A DNA stretch of 15,482 nucleotides from an uncultured Clostridia bacterium (GCA_937915775.1 CALGGQ010000338.1:1-15482); one strand, 5' to 3'. Shown: positions 7,253 through 13,872, numbered from the stretch's first letter. The notes: generated by a model from the letters alone, not told the origin. Translations and numbers: made by a program.

Positions 7253-8566
7253 TTATTCCGCGGTGATTTTGTACAGTTTTGCACCGTGCGGCGGCACGTC
7301 GCAGACGATTTGATTGCGTACACAGCCGCCGTCCGTATCGTTCCAGATATCCAGCACGCGGTACGGCGTGTCGGGCATGACAATCGGCGTGATATCCGCT
7401 TTGATGCTTCGTGCCTTGGTGTCCGTATTAAAGACGGCGAGGTACTTGCACCGCTTGCCGTTTGCCGCCCAGATGACGGTGCCTTTGCCGTTTTTCTCGT
7501 TGCGGTATAATTCTTTCGCGCCGAAGGAGGTCCGGTGCATCAAAAGGTACTCGCGGTTGGTGAGCAGCGACAGGGTAAAATCGTCGTTTTCCGGCAGGTT
7601 GCCGCCGAACATCAGCGGCGAGCGGAAAATGCCCCAGAGCGTCATCAGCGTGTACTGTTCCGGTATAGTGAACTGCGTGAAGCGGTTCTGTGCGCCGTGG
7701 CAGGTGCCGTTTTTGGAGAGCCTGCCGAGCGGGAGCATATCGCAGTCGGGATAGTTGCCCTCACGGGTAACGCCCTCCCATTCCCTGCATTTATCAAACA
7801 TCGCGTGCAGCGGGTCCCATCTGTCCCAGAAATCGCCTGTCAGCCGCCACATATTGGCGTTTTGCTGCAGGTGCTTCGCCTTATCTCTCGGCGCGGGACC
7901 GGGGGAGAGGGAAAGCACGATTTCTCTGCCGCAGTCGTCAATCGCTTTGCGCAGCATTTCGATTTCATAATCCGCAGTATACGGGTTATCCCATTTGCGG
8001 AATTCCGTTACGCAGATATCGTCGCACTTGATGAAGTCCACGCCCCACGAGGCGTAAAGGTTGATGACGGAATTGTAATATTCCTGCGCGCCCTCGCAGT
8101 TGCGCAGCCCGTACATATCCGTGTTCCACGCACAGACGGAAAAGTGGTGCGCGATTTCGCGGCAGGTGTGCTCGGAGCCAAAGACGGGGCAGTTTTTCGC
8201 CGCCGCCTGGCGCGGAACGCCGCGCATCATATGAATGCCGAATTTCAGCCCGAGCGAGTGAACATAATCGGCGATTGGTTGAAAGCCCTTGCCGCCCTTT
8301 GCGCTCGGAAAGCGGTTGACTGCCGGCAGCAGCCTGCCGTATTTGTCCATCGTCAGCTCGGTAAAATTGTGGTAATCGTTGTCCTTCGCGTGAGGCTCAT
8401 ACCACTGAATATCGCACACGATGTATTCCCAGCCGTACTCCTTCAGGTGCGCTGCCATATAATCGGCATTTTCTCTGAGCTGCTGCTCGTTGACCGCCGC
8501 GCCGAAGCAATCCCAGCTGTTCCAGCCGAGGGGTGGTGTTTTTGCCCATTTTCGGAAATTCGTCAT
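7253..8566 (-). CDS. GH27 family glycoside hydrolase (alpha-galactosidase-like)
   Basis: A 437-residue retaining glycosidase with a barrel domain and a short C-terminal beta domain. It begins near TPPLGWNSWDCFG (10-22), the family signature. The nucleophile is probably Asp182 in FIKCDD, and the acid/base Asp245 in WRLTGDFWDRW (Arg241 plus four), matching the spacing in human alpha-galactosidase A. The family's paired aspartates in the DDCW motif appear here as a single Asp52 (CDIQW). That and several cysteine-rich loops make the sugar specificity uncertain: alpha-galactosidase, alpha-N-acetylgalactosaminidase and beta-L-arabinopyranosidase all occur in GH27. No signal peptide is visible, so it is probably cytoplasmic and acts on imported oligosaccharides. 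A GGCGGTG ribosome site and a consensus promoter precede the ATG. No transporter or regulator gene adjoins it. Confidence 0.87.
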   Translation of the reverse strand: MTNFRKWAKTPPLGWNSWDCFGAAVNEQQLRENADYMAAHLKEYGWEYIVCDIQWYEPHAKDNDYHNFTELTMDKYGRLLPAVNRFPSAKGGKGFQPIADYVHSLGLKFGIHMMRGVPRQAAAKNCPVFGSEHTCREIAHHFSVCAWNTDMYGLRNCEGAQEYYNSVINLYASWGVDFIKCDDICVTEFRKWDNPYTADYEIEMLRKAIDDCGREIVLSLSPGPAPRDKAKHLQQNANMWRLTGDFWDRWDPLHAMFDKCREWEGVTREGNYPDCDMLPLGRLSKNGTCHGAQNRFTQFTIPEQYTLMTLWGIFRSPLMFGGNLPENDDFTLSLLTNREYLLMHRTSFGAKELYRNEKNGKGTVIWAANGKRCKYLAVFNTDTKARSIKADITPIVMPDTPYRVLDIWNDTDGGCVRNQIVCDVPPHGAKLYKITAE

Positions 8567-8597
8567 CTGTGTTCACCGCCTTTGGTTTGCTGATTTT

Positions 8598-8627
8598 ATT
8601 ATAACCTTAGTGAAATTATGATGTCAA
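8598..8627 (-). promoter_or_regulatory. Consensus promoter for the GH27 gene
   Basis: TTGACA (8622-8627), an 18-base spacer and TATAAT (8598-8603) on the minus strand, 31 bases before the start codon. Both hexamers match consensus, which suggests strong expression unless repressed. I saw no clear operator or cre site. Confidence 0.85.
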
Positions 8628-8672
8628 TAAATAATCCTGATAAATCAAGGCGTTTTTTGTGCATTTTATGGA

Positions 8673-8702
8673 TTTACATTTATCGCGGCGGTTTGTTATA
8701 AT
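8673..8702 (+). promoter_or_regulatory. Promoter for the PurF-like gene
   Basis: TTTACA (8673-8678), an 18-base spacer and TATAAT (8697-8702). GGAGG follows at 8737-8741, 7 bases before the ATG at 8749. No purine riboswitch fold is evident in the short leader. Confidence 0.75.
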
Positions 8703-8748
8703 AATCCTAACTTATAACAAACGACACTTTTCTTGCGGAGGAAAAACG

Positions 8749-10155
8749 ATGGGCGGATTTTTCGGAGTGGTTTCAAAAGAGGACTGCGTATTTGATTTGT
8801 TTTTCGGTGTGGATTACCATTCGCATCTCGGCACGCGCCGTGCCGGTCTGGCGGTTTACAGCGAGGAGGAGGGCTTTGACAAAGCCATCCACAATATTGA
8901 AAACGCGCCGTTTCGAACCAAGTTTACCAAGGAATCAAACGATATGCACGGCACGATGGGTATCGGCTGTATCAGCGATTTTGAGGCGCAGCCGATTCTG
9001 GTGCGCTCGCACCACGGCACCTTTGCGATTGCCACCGTCGGCAAAATCAATAACAGCGATGAGATTGTGGAAAAAATCATTCGGCAGGGCACGCATTTCT
9101 TTGAGATGCACGGTGGTGAAATCAACCAGACGGAGCTGGTAGCCGCCATCATCAACCAGAAGGAAAATCTGATTGACGGCATCACCTATGCGCAGGAGAT
9201 TATCGACGGCTCAATGAGTATGCTGCTGCTCACCCCGAAGGGCGTGTATGCGGCGCGCGACCGGCTGGGCAGAACGCCCGTTGTGCTCGGGCAGAAGAAG
9301 GAGAGCTACTGCGCCGCGTTTGAGAGCTTTGCCTTTTTGAACCTCGGCTATCAGCCGCTCAAGGAGCTGGCGCCGGGCGAGGTCGCCGTGATGACGGCAG
9401 ACGGTGTGAAAACGCTCGTGCCCGGCGGCGACAAGATGAAAATCTGCACGTTTTTATGGATTTACTACGGCTACCCGTCATCATCGTATGAGGGCGTCAG
9501 CGTGGAGGAGCTGCGTTACCGCTGCGGTGCGGCGCTTGCCAGAAGGGATACCGTGAAGCCGGACGTCGCGGCAGGTGTGCCGGATTCCGGTGTGGCGCAC
9601 GCCATCGGGTATTCCAATGAATCGGGTGTGCCGTATTCCCGTCCGTTTGTGAAGTATACGCCGACCTGGCCGCGTTCCTTTATGCCGACGCACCAGAGCA
9701 AGCGCGAGCTGATTGCCCGTATGAAGTTGCTGCCCATCAAGAGTCTGATTGAGGGCAAAAGTTTGCTGATGATTGATGATTCCATCGTGCGCGGCACCCA
9801 GCTCAGAGATACGACGGCGTATCTGTTTGCCAGCGGTGCAAGGGAGGTGCACGTCCGTCCTGCCTGCCCGCCGATTTTCTACGGCTGCCGGTATCTCAAT
9901 TTTTCCCGCTCCACGAGCGAGATGGAGCTGATTACCAGACGGGTTATCCGCGAGCTTGAGGGCTGCGACCCGGACGAGGCAACGCTTGAGGAATACAAAA
10001 ATCCCGACAGTGAAAAATACGCCGCGATGATTGAGGGCATCCGCAAGGAGCAGGGCTTTACCTCCCTGCGCTATCAGCGGCTGGACGATATGCTGGCGTG
10101 CGTCGGCCTTGCGCCCGAAAAGCTGTGTACCTACTGCTGGAACGGCGAAGAATAA
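8749..10155 (+). CDS. PurF-like phosphoribosyltransferase with degenerate glutaminase domain
   Basis: At 468 residues it has the length and domain order of glutamine-PRPP amidotransferase: an N-terminal Ntn glutaminase domain, then a type I phosphoribosyltransferase domain. The latter is well kept: VPDSGVAHAIGYS from 277, the KREL/MKLLPI region, and the PRPP loop LLMIDDSIVRGT at 339-350. Four cysteines match the [4Fe-4S] ligands of Bacillus PurF: Cys233, Cys380, Cys460 and Cys463. The N-terminus reads MGGFFGV where PurF has MCGVFG, so the nucleophile is Gly. The GHxRYxT segment is replaced by GIGCISDF, and the oxyanion-hole HNG by TVGK. The enzyme probably cannot use glutamine itself. It may use ammonia, a partner's ammonia, or another nucleophile. 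The ATG at 8749 has GGAGG 7 bases upstream; an upstream in-frame ATG at 8659 lies before the promoter. No purine genes adjoin. Confidence 0.88.
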   Translation: MGGFFGVVSKEDCVFDLFFGVDYHSHLGTRRAGLAVYSEEEGFDKAIHNIENAPFRTKFTKESNDMHGTMGIGCISDFEAQPILVRSHHGTFAIATVGKINNSDEIVEKIIRQGTHFFEMHGGEINQTELVAAIINQKENLIDGITYAQEIIDGSMSMLLLTPKGVYAARDRLGRTPVVLGQKKESYCAAFESFAFLNLGYQPLKELAPGEVAVMTADGVKTLVPGGDKMKICTFLWIYYGYPSSSYEGVSVEELRYRCGAALARRDTVKPDVAAGVPDSGVAHAIGYSNESGVPYSRPFVKYTPTWPRSFMPTHQSKRELIARMKLLPIKSLIEGKSLLMIDDSIVRGTQLRDTTAYLFASGAREVHVRPACPPIFYGCRYLNFSRSTSEMELITRRVIRELEGCDPDEATLEEYKNPDSEKYAAMIEGIRKEQGFTSLRYQRLDDMLACVGLAPEKLCTYCWNGEE

Positions 10156-10160
10156 ATAGC

Positions 10161-10193
10161 AAAAAGCAGGCTCGTGAAAGAGCCTGCTTTTTT
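10161..10193. terminator. Bidirectional intrinsic terminator after the PurF-like gene
   Basis: A perfect 13-bp stem, AAAAAGCAGGCTC (10161-10173) with GAGCCTGCTTTTT (10180-10192), and a GTGAAA loop. T runs follow in both directions. It serves the plus-strand PurF-like gene, and can stop the minus-strand TM2 transcript after the latter has crossed the heptamer repeat. Confidence 0.93.
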
Positions 10194-10240
10194 AGTGGAC
10201 AGTGGTCAGTGACCAGTGGTTAGTGATTAGTGGACAGTGT
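10194..10240. repeat. Tandem AGTGRNN heptamer repeat
   Basis: Seven consecutive imperfect heptamers: AGTGGAC, AGTGGTC, AGTGACC, AGTGGTT, AGTGATT, AGTGGAC, AGTGTGC (the last runs two bases past 10240). A degenerate inverted partner at 10265-10275 could pair with 10201-10211 (11 bp including two G·U). It starts directly at the end of the terminator and resembles the repeat at 3130-3187. Confidence 0.8.
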
Positions 10241-10283
10241 GCTTTATCAGAAGGAAACACCAACCGCTGACCGCTCGTATGGT

Positions 10284-10877
10284 TTATTGTTCGTTTTTGT
10301 TCAGCTCTTTGGCAAGCGCTTCCTCAAAGGTCTGGATTTTGTAGCCGTCGGCGTCGCGGTCAATTTTATCCGTGAGCAGCTGAACGGCGTCAATAATCGC
10401 CCAGACGGACGCCGCCACCAGACCTAAGCCGAACAGCAGCGAGCCGAGCGTGGCGATGAGCACCTGCGCGACGGCTTTGTTGTGATAGCCGAGATAGAAG
10501 TTGTGGATGCCGAAGGCGCCGAGCGTCCATGCCAGCAGCACGGCGGCATACTTTCTCTTGATTCTGTAGCCCTCGGGGTAATTCGTTTTGGCAGGACCGT
10601 CGGCAGGGGACGGAACAGCGAAGATACTGCTTGCGGGAGCCTTTTCGCTGCCGGGCTGATAAAAAGCGCCCTGCGGCGGCTGATAATAGGTGTTTGCCTG
10701 TGCGTATGGATTCGGCTGTGTATAGGGAGCCTGCGCCACCTGCGACTCAAACGGCGGCGGTGTTGCCGTTTGCGGCTCGTTAATGATGGGATTCGGGTTC
10801 ACATAACCCTCGTTGCTGTTAATGCAGTTGCAGATTTCGCCCTCTGCGAGCGGTCTGCCGCAATTCGGACAGTTCAT
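10284..10877 (-). CDS. Zinc-ribbon and TM2-domain membrane protein
   Basis: The protein has 197 residues and unknown function. It begins with a zinc ribbon (CPNCGRPLAEGEICNC, residues 3-19), followed by a Pro/Gln/Tyr-rich low-complexity linker (about 25-100). A TM2 domain follows at about 107-170: two hydrophobic helices around the GAFGIHNFYLGYHNKA motif, ending with WAIIDAVQLLTD. A charged C-terminus closes it. The start at 10877 is preferred to the in-frame ATG at 10895, because AAGGAAG (10885-10891) lies 7 bases before the former and overlaps the reading frame between the two. It has its own promoter and converges with the PurF-like gene. Proteins of this build are widespread in Firmicutes and no role is established. 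Confidence 0.88.
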   Translation of the reverse strand: MNCPNCGRPLAEGEICNCINSNEGYVNPNPIINEPQTATPPPFESQVAQAPYTQPNPYAQANTYYQPPQGAFYQPGSEKAPASSIFAVPSPADGPAKTNYPEGYRIKRKYAAVLLAWTLGAFGIHNFYLGYHNKAVAQVLIATLGSLLFGLGLVAASVWAIIDAVQLLTDKIDRDADGYKIQTFEEALAKELNKNEQ

Positions 10878-10884
10878 TTCATTT

Positions 10885-10891
10885 CTTCCTT
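10885..10891 (-). promoter_or_regulatory. Ribosome binding site that fixes the TM2 gene start
   Basis: AAGGAAG on the minus strand, 7 bases ahead of the ATG at 10877. The alternative ATG at 10895 lies just upstream of this site and has none of its own. Confidence 0.7.
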
Positions 10892-10916
10892 TCATCTTGT
10901 TATTGTGTATGGTTTC

Positions 10917-10945
10917 ATTGTAACCGTAACGGCTTTTTCTGTCAA
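10917..10945 (-). promoter_or_regulatory. SigA-type promoter for the TM2 gene
   Basis: Consensus TTGACA (10940-10945), a 17-base spacer and TACAAT (10917-10922), about 40 bases upstream of the start codon. Confidence 0.82.
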
Positions 10946-10991
10946 TTCTCTTTGCCGAATCTTTGCTTTTTCTTAAGGATTGGCAGAAAAA

Positions 10992-11020
10992 TCATCCCCG
11001 CACACAGCCGTATGCGGGGA
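10992..11020. repeat. 29-base direct repeat containing a hairpin, copy 1
   Basis: Identical over 29 bases to 11287-11315. Within it CCCCGCA pairs with TGCGGGG (7 bp) around a 10-base loop, with two more pairs possible inside. Confidence 0.88.
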
Positions 11021-11023
11021 TGT

Positions 11024-11064
11024 CAGCGTGTCGAAAAACCTACAGAACAGAATTCGACACGCTG
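11024..11064. repeat. Perfect 12-bp inverted repeat
   Basis: CAGCGTGTCGAA (11024-11035) and TTCGACACGCTG (11053-11064) are exact reverse complements with a 17-base loop. Confidence 0.85.
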
Positions 11065-11096
11065 TGAGACTCTTGAAAAAGGAGCAGAATTTCGTA

Positions 11097-11140
11097 TTTT
11101 GCGAGCGGGAGCTGTACGATGGTACTGCCCCCGAGCAAAA
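11097..11140. other. Long interrupted hairpin, candidate structured RNA
   Basis: TTTTGC (11097-11102) pairs with GCAAAA (11135-11140). Inside, after a small internal loop, CGGG, GC and GTAC pair with GTAC, GC and CCCG, separated by two single mismatches and closed by a four-base loop. It is followed 13 bases later by a terminator-like hairpin, as a plus-strand small RNA would be. No promoter is convincing, and protein-free DNA roles are possible. Confidence 0.4.
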
Positions 11141-11153
11141 GACGGAAAGCGCC

Positions 11154-11189
11154 AAAATTCCCGAGAATTCGATGTTCTCGGGAATTTTT
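11154..11189. terminator. Terminator-like hairpin inside the intergenic block
   Basis: A perfect 14-bp stem, AAAATTCCCGAGAA (11154-11167) with TTCTCGGGAATTTT (11175-11188), a 7-base loop and a T run in both directions. It could end the minus-strand acyltransferase transcript (135 bases downstream of its stop) as well as any plus-strand RNA. Confidence 0.7.
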
Positions 11190-11220
11190 GATAGATGTTA
11201 TCAAAGGGTGCTACGCACGC

Positions 11221-11241
11221 GGAGCGTCGGGACGCCGCTCC
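11221..11241. repeat. GC-rich REP-like hairpin
   Basis: GGAGCG (11221-11226) pairs with CGCTCC (11236-11241). A nested GCGTC/GACGC pair is an alternative fold. Read on the minus strand it starts GTAGGGAGCGGCG, reminiscent of dispersed palindromes in gut clostridia; that likeness is from memory. Confidence 0.5.
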
Positions 11242-11286
11242 CTACAAATAAAGCTCGGCGCGTTTATGCCCTTTTTCGACAGTTTC

Positions 11287-11315
11287 TCATCCCCGCACAC
11301 AGCCGTATGCGGGGA
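11287..11315. repeat. 29-base direct repeat containing a hairpin, copy 2
   Basis: Identical to 10992-11020, in the same orientation, 295 bases further on. It lies 9 bases from the acyltransferase stop codon but has no T run after it on the minus strand. Confidence 0.88.
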
Positions 11316-11324
11316 AGCATGGGA

Positions 11325-12335
11325 TTATTCTGATTTATCAGGCTTTGGCTGCTTCAGCCTGTAGCGCATTACCCACTCGGTCGGGAAGGCAAACGGCTTA
11401 AGCGCCAGCACGCCCGTAATCGGAATTGCCAGCAGCAGAAAGATGACCATGCCCGCCGCGTTCTTCACAATCATATCCGCAATACCGAGGAAGTTGATTA
11501 AAATAGTCAGAACCAGCGGATGCCAGAAATAAATCTGCAGCGTGCGCTGACCGGCAACGGTGAGCAACGGTATCTTGACGTTCGGCAGTAAGAAGATAAT
11601 GGCAAAGGTCAGCGCAAACGAAACGGCATAGCACATCACACGCAGATAAATGCCGTACGGCGCCAGGCTTTCGTGCAGAGAGGTGAACGGAGATTTGCCC
11701 TTGAGCAGCGGCATCAGTCTGTAGGCAAAGCGCTTGTTCAGATAACTGAAAACTGCCCAGCCGGCAATCACAGCAGCGCTGATGGCTTTCAGCCACTTTT
11801 TTTCGGACAGCTGCACCAGCCTGTTTCTGTCCAGCGCAGAGCCGAGATAATAAAACGGGAAGAACACAACCACTCTTGTCAGCGCCATGGTGTTGCCGAT
11901 ATCGGCAAAGCCGCTGAAGCTGCCCAGCACCAGCGCAATGATCAGCACCAGCCGGCTGTCAACATTCCTGAGAAAATAGGTGACGACAAGGAAGACAGCC
12001 ATTGCCTGCATATACCAGGAAACCGAGGTGCCGGTGAAGAGATTAAAGTTCATCGTGCCATACAGAAAGTATTTATACAGCCCCTGCACCACCTTCATCA
12101 GCACAGCTACCGCAATAAAGCCGAAGGCTTTTTCGGGGATGTTCTTGTTTTTATGAAACAGGCCCGAAACAAAGATAAAGGCAGGCATATGAAACGAATA
12201 GATTAAGGCGTAAAGCCAGCGGTAAGCGCTGTGCGACAAGCCGTCCTCGTAAAAGCCGATCATATGACCGACCACGACGGATGCAATCAGCAGCAGCTTG
12301 ACATTGTCAAACAGATAAATTCGCTTGTTTTCCAT
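11325..12335 (-). CDS. Membrane acyltransferase, acyltransferase-3 family (fucose 4-O-acetylase-like)
   Basis: A 336-residue polytopic membrane protein with about ten hydrophobic segments. It opens with a RIYLFDNVKLLLIASVVVGHMI stretch split over residues 5-26: the Asp10-Asn11 pair and His24 of the family's first helix. SFHMPAFIFVSGLF follows at 47-60. Near the C-terminus is IYFWHPLVL. Acyltransferase-3 proteins move acetyl or other acyl groups from the cytoplasm to sugars of surface polysaccharides, O-antigens or wall polymers. The closest group I recognise is the sugar O-acetylase group of NolL. The acceptor here is unknown, and no polysaccharide genes adjoin. The ATG at 12335 has AAGGAG 7 bases upstream. 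It is divergent from uxaC and has its own promoter; the relation to hexuronate genes may be accidental. Confidence 0.87.
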   Translation of the reverse strand: MENKRIYLFDNVKLLLIASVVVGHMIGFYEDGLSHSAYRWLYALIYSFHMPAFIFVSGLFHKNKNIPEKAFGFIAVAVLMKVVQGLYKYFLYGTMNFNLFTGTSVSWYMQAMAVFLVVTYFLRNVDSRLVLIIALVLGSFSGFADIGNTMALTRVVVFFPFYYLGSALDRNRLVQLSEKKWLKAISAAVIAGWAVFSYLNKRFAYRLMPLLKGKSPFTSLHESLAPYGIYLRVMCYAVSFALTFAIIFLLPNVKIPLLTVAGQRTLQIYFWHPLVLTILINFLGIADMIVKNAAGMVIFLLLAIPITGVLALKPFAFPTEWVMRYRLKQPKPDKSE

Positions 12336-12368
12336 TGGTTTTCTCCTTGTTGATTTTTGACTGCTCTC

Positions 12369-12397
12369 ATTATATCACGAAGAAAAGCGCATAGCAA
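12369..12397 (-). promoter_or_regulatory. Promoter for the acyltransferase gene
   Basis: TTGCTA (12392-12397), a 17-base spacer and a perfect TATAAT (12369-12374) on the minus strand. The −35 box is weak and lies within an inverted repeat. Confidence 0.68.
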
Positions 12398-12412
12398 GCC
12401 GTTATTTGCTAT
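12391..12412. promoter_or_regulatory. Candidate operator between divergent promoters
   Basis: Inverted repeat ATAGCAA (12391-12397) and TTGCTAT (12406-12412), 8 bases apart. It covers the −35 box of the acyltransferase promoter and abuts that of uxaC. A hexuronate-responsive repressor (GntR- or LacI-type) would fit the context, but none is in the window. Confidence 0.45.
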
Positions 12413-12440
12413 TGAAATCATCAAAATATCAGTATATAAT
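12412..12440 (+). promoter_or_regulatory. SigA-type promoter for uxaC–kdgK
   Basis: TTGAAA (12412-12417), a 17-base spacer and TATAAT (12435-12440), 26 bases before the uxaC ATG. Confidence 0.8.
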
Positions 12441-12453
12441 AAAATGGATAATA

Positions 12454-12459
12454 AAGGAG
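12454..12459 (+). promoter_or_regulatory. Ribosome binding site that fixes the uxaC start
   Basis: AAGGAG lies 7 bases before the ATG at 12467 but only 1 base before the in-frame ATG at 12461, so 12467 is the start. Confidence 0.78.
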
Positions 12460-12466
12460 AATGCCT

Positions 12467-13861
12467 ATGAATGCGTTTATGGATAAGGACTTCCTGCTGG
12501 ATACGGAGTGCGCGAAGAAGCTGTTTCACGAATACGCCGAAGCTATGCCGATTTGCGATTATCACTGCCATCTGAGTCCGCAGGAAATCTATGAAAACAA
12601 GCAGCCGGAGAATATTTCGCAGCTCTGGCTGGCAGGCGATCATTATAAGTGGCGCGCCATGCGCAGCGCCGGCATTGCCGAGCGGTACTGCACGGGTAAC
12701 GCATCGCCCAAAAAGAAGTTTGAGCAATTTGCCGCGGTGCTGCCGTATTGCATCGGCAATCCGCTGTATCACTGGGCGCACCTGGAGCTGCAGCGCTATT
12801 TCGGTATTGATACGCCGCTGAATGCCAAAACAGCAGACGATATTTATAAGCGTGCCAACAAAGCGATAAAAGAGGGCGACTTCCGTCCGCAGTCGCTGAT
12901 TCGCAATTCCAACGTAAAGATTGTCTGCACAACGGACGACCCGATTGACGATTTGCAGTATCATCAGTTGCTTGCCGAACAGGATTTAGGCTTTCAAGTG
13001 TTGCCGACCTTCCGCCCCGACAAGGCGCTGAATATCGAAAACAACGGTTTTAAGGAATATGTTAAGCAGCTTGCCAAGCTGACAAAAATCAATATTGAGG
13101 CGGCGGGAGATATCGTTTCCGCGCTGCTCAAGCGTGCCAATTATTTTCACGAAAGGGGCTGCCGCATCTCCGACCAGGCGTTTGAGTACGTTCCCTTCGG
13201 CGATATTTCGCTTGCCGAAAAAGCGTTTGCCAAGGTGATGAAAGGCAAGGAGCTCACGCAGGAGGAAATCGACGGCTACAAAACTTTTGTAATGCAGAAT
13301 CTCGGCAGCAAGTATGCAGCGCTCGGCTGGGTGATGGAAATCCATATCGGCGCGATACGCAATAACAATACCAAGATGTTCGGCGCGCTCGGTCCCGATA
13401 CGGGCTTTGATTCCGTGGGCGACGCAGAGATTGCGAAGCCGCTTTCGCGGTTTCTTGACAGCCTGTGCCGTGAGGACTGCCTGCCGAAAACCATTTTGTT
13501 CAATCTGAACGACAAGGATAATACGGTGCTCGCGACGATGCTCGGCAACTTCCAGAGCAGCGAGGCGCAGAGCAAAATTCAGTTCGGTCCCGCGTGGTGG
13601 TTCCTTGACACGATGGACGGTATGACTGCCCAGCTGAAAGCGCTCGGCAACCTCGGTGTGCTCGGCAAGTTCGTCGGTATGGAAACGGATTCCCGCTCCT
13701 TCACCTCCTATGCGCGCCACGAGTATTTCAGGCGCATTCTCTGCCGTCTGCTCGGCAGATGGATAGAGGACGGCTGGTATGCGTACGATGAGGACACTGT
13801 AAAGGAAATCATCGAGGGCATTTGCTACCGAAACGCTGTAACATATTTCAACTTTGAATAG
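12467..13861 (+). CDS. uxaC: Glucuronate isomerase (uronate isomerase)
   Basis: Cytoplasmic amidohydrolase-fold enzyme that isomerises D-glucuronate to D-fructuronate and D-galacturonate to D-tagaturonate, the first step of hexuronate catabolism. The 464 residues match the usual length. It starts MNAFMDKDFLL; PICDYHCHL (28-36) holds the metal-binding His33 and His35. Further motifs are TTDDPIDDLQYH (155-166), TFRPDKALNI (181-190), the GWVMEIHIGAIRNNNTKMF region with its conserved His, and IQFGPAWWFLDTMDGM towards the C-terminus. The kdgK reading frame begins 11 bases after its stop, so the two are probably one transcript. UxuA, UxuB and KdgA are not in the window. A strong promoter and a candidate operator lie upstream. 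Confidence 0.96.
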   Translation: MNAFMDKDFLLDTECAKKLFHEYAEAMPICDYHCHLSPQEIYENKQPENISQLWLAGDHYKWRAMRSAGIAERYCTGNASPKKKFEQFAAVLPYCIGNPLYHWAHLELQRYFGIDTPLNAKTADDIYKRANKAIKEGDFRPQSLIRNSNVKIVCTTDDPIDDLQYHQLLAEQDLGFQVLPTFRPDKALNIENNGFKEYVKQLAKLTKINIEAAGDIVSALLKRANYFHERGCRISDQAFEYVPFGDISLAEKAFAKVMKGKELTQEEIDGYKTFVMQNLGSKYAALGWVMEIHIGAIRNNNTKMFGALGPDTGFDSVGDAEIAKPLSRFLDSLCREDCLPKTILFNLNDKDNTVLATMLGNFQSSEAQSKIQFGPAWWFLDTMDGMTAQLKALGNLGVLGKFVGMETDSRSFTSYARHEYFRRILCRLLGRWIEDGWYAYDEDTVKEIIEGICYRNAVTYFNFE

Positions 13862-13872
13862 AGAGAAGTACG

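Larger units (their letters stand above)
10946..11324. other. Gene-free, repeat- and hairpin-rich intergenic block
   Basis: About 380 bases lie between the TM2 promoter and the acyltransferase stop codon, with no convincing gene. They contain two identical 29-base copies of a hairpin (10992-11020 and 11287-11315), a 12-bp inverted repeat (11024-11064), a long interrupted hairpin (11097-11140), a terminator-like hairpin (11154-11189), and a GC-rich hairpin (11221-11241). A 10-base inverted pair TGTCGAAAAA (11029-11038) and TTTTTCGACA (11272-11281) encloses most of it. It could be a non-autonomous mobile element, a cluster of REP-like repeats, or a structured RNA. Short reading frames across it are made of the repeats and carry no sign of translation. 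Confidence 0.7.

Noticed and set aside
7535..8593. Long plus-strand open frame of about 350 codons opposite the GH27 gene
   Set aside because: The minus strand encodes a clear GH27 protein with motifs and a ribosome site. The plus frame has no recognisable domain and arises from GC-rich third positions.
8659..8748. Extension of the PurF-like protein by 30 residues to an upstream ATG
   Set aside because: The segment contains the −35 and −10 boxes and has no ribosome site. The family N-terminus begins at the ATG at 8749.
10194..10240. Tandem repeats as a CRISPR array
   Set aside because: The units are 7 bases with no spacers and no cas genes nearby.
11287..11315. Hairpin just after the acyltransferase stop as its terminator
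   Set aside because: No T run follows on the minus strand, and an identical copy lies elsewhere. The stem at 11154-11189 is a better terminator.
10952..11364. Several short open frames in the repeat-rich block
   Set aside because: They are built from the repeats and hairpins, lack ribosome sites and overlap each other on both strands.
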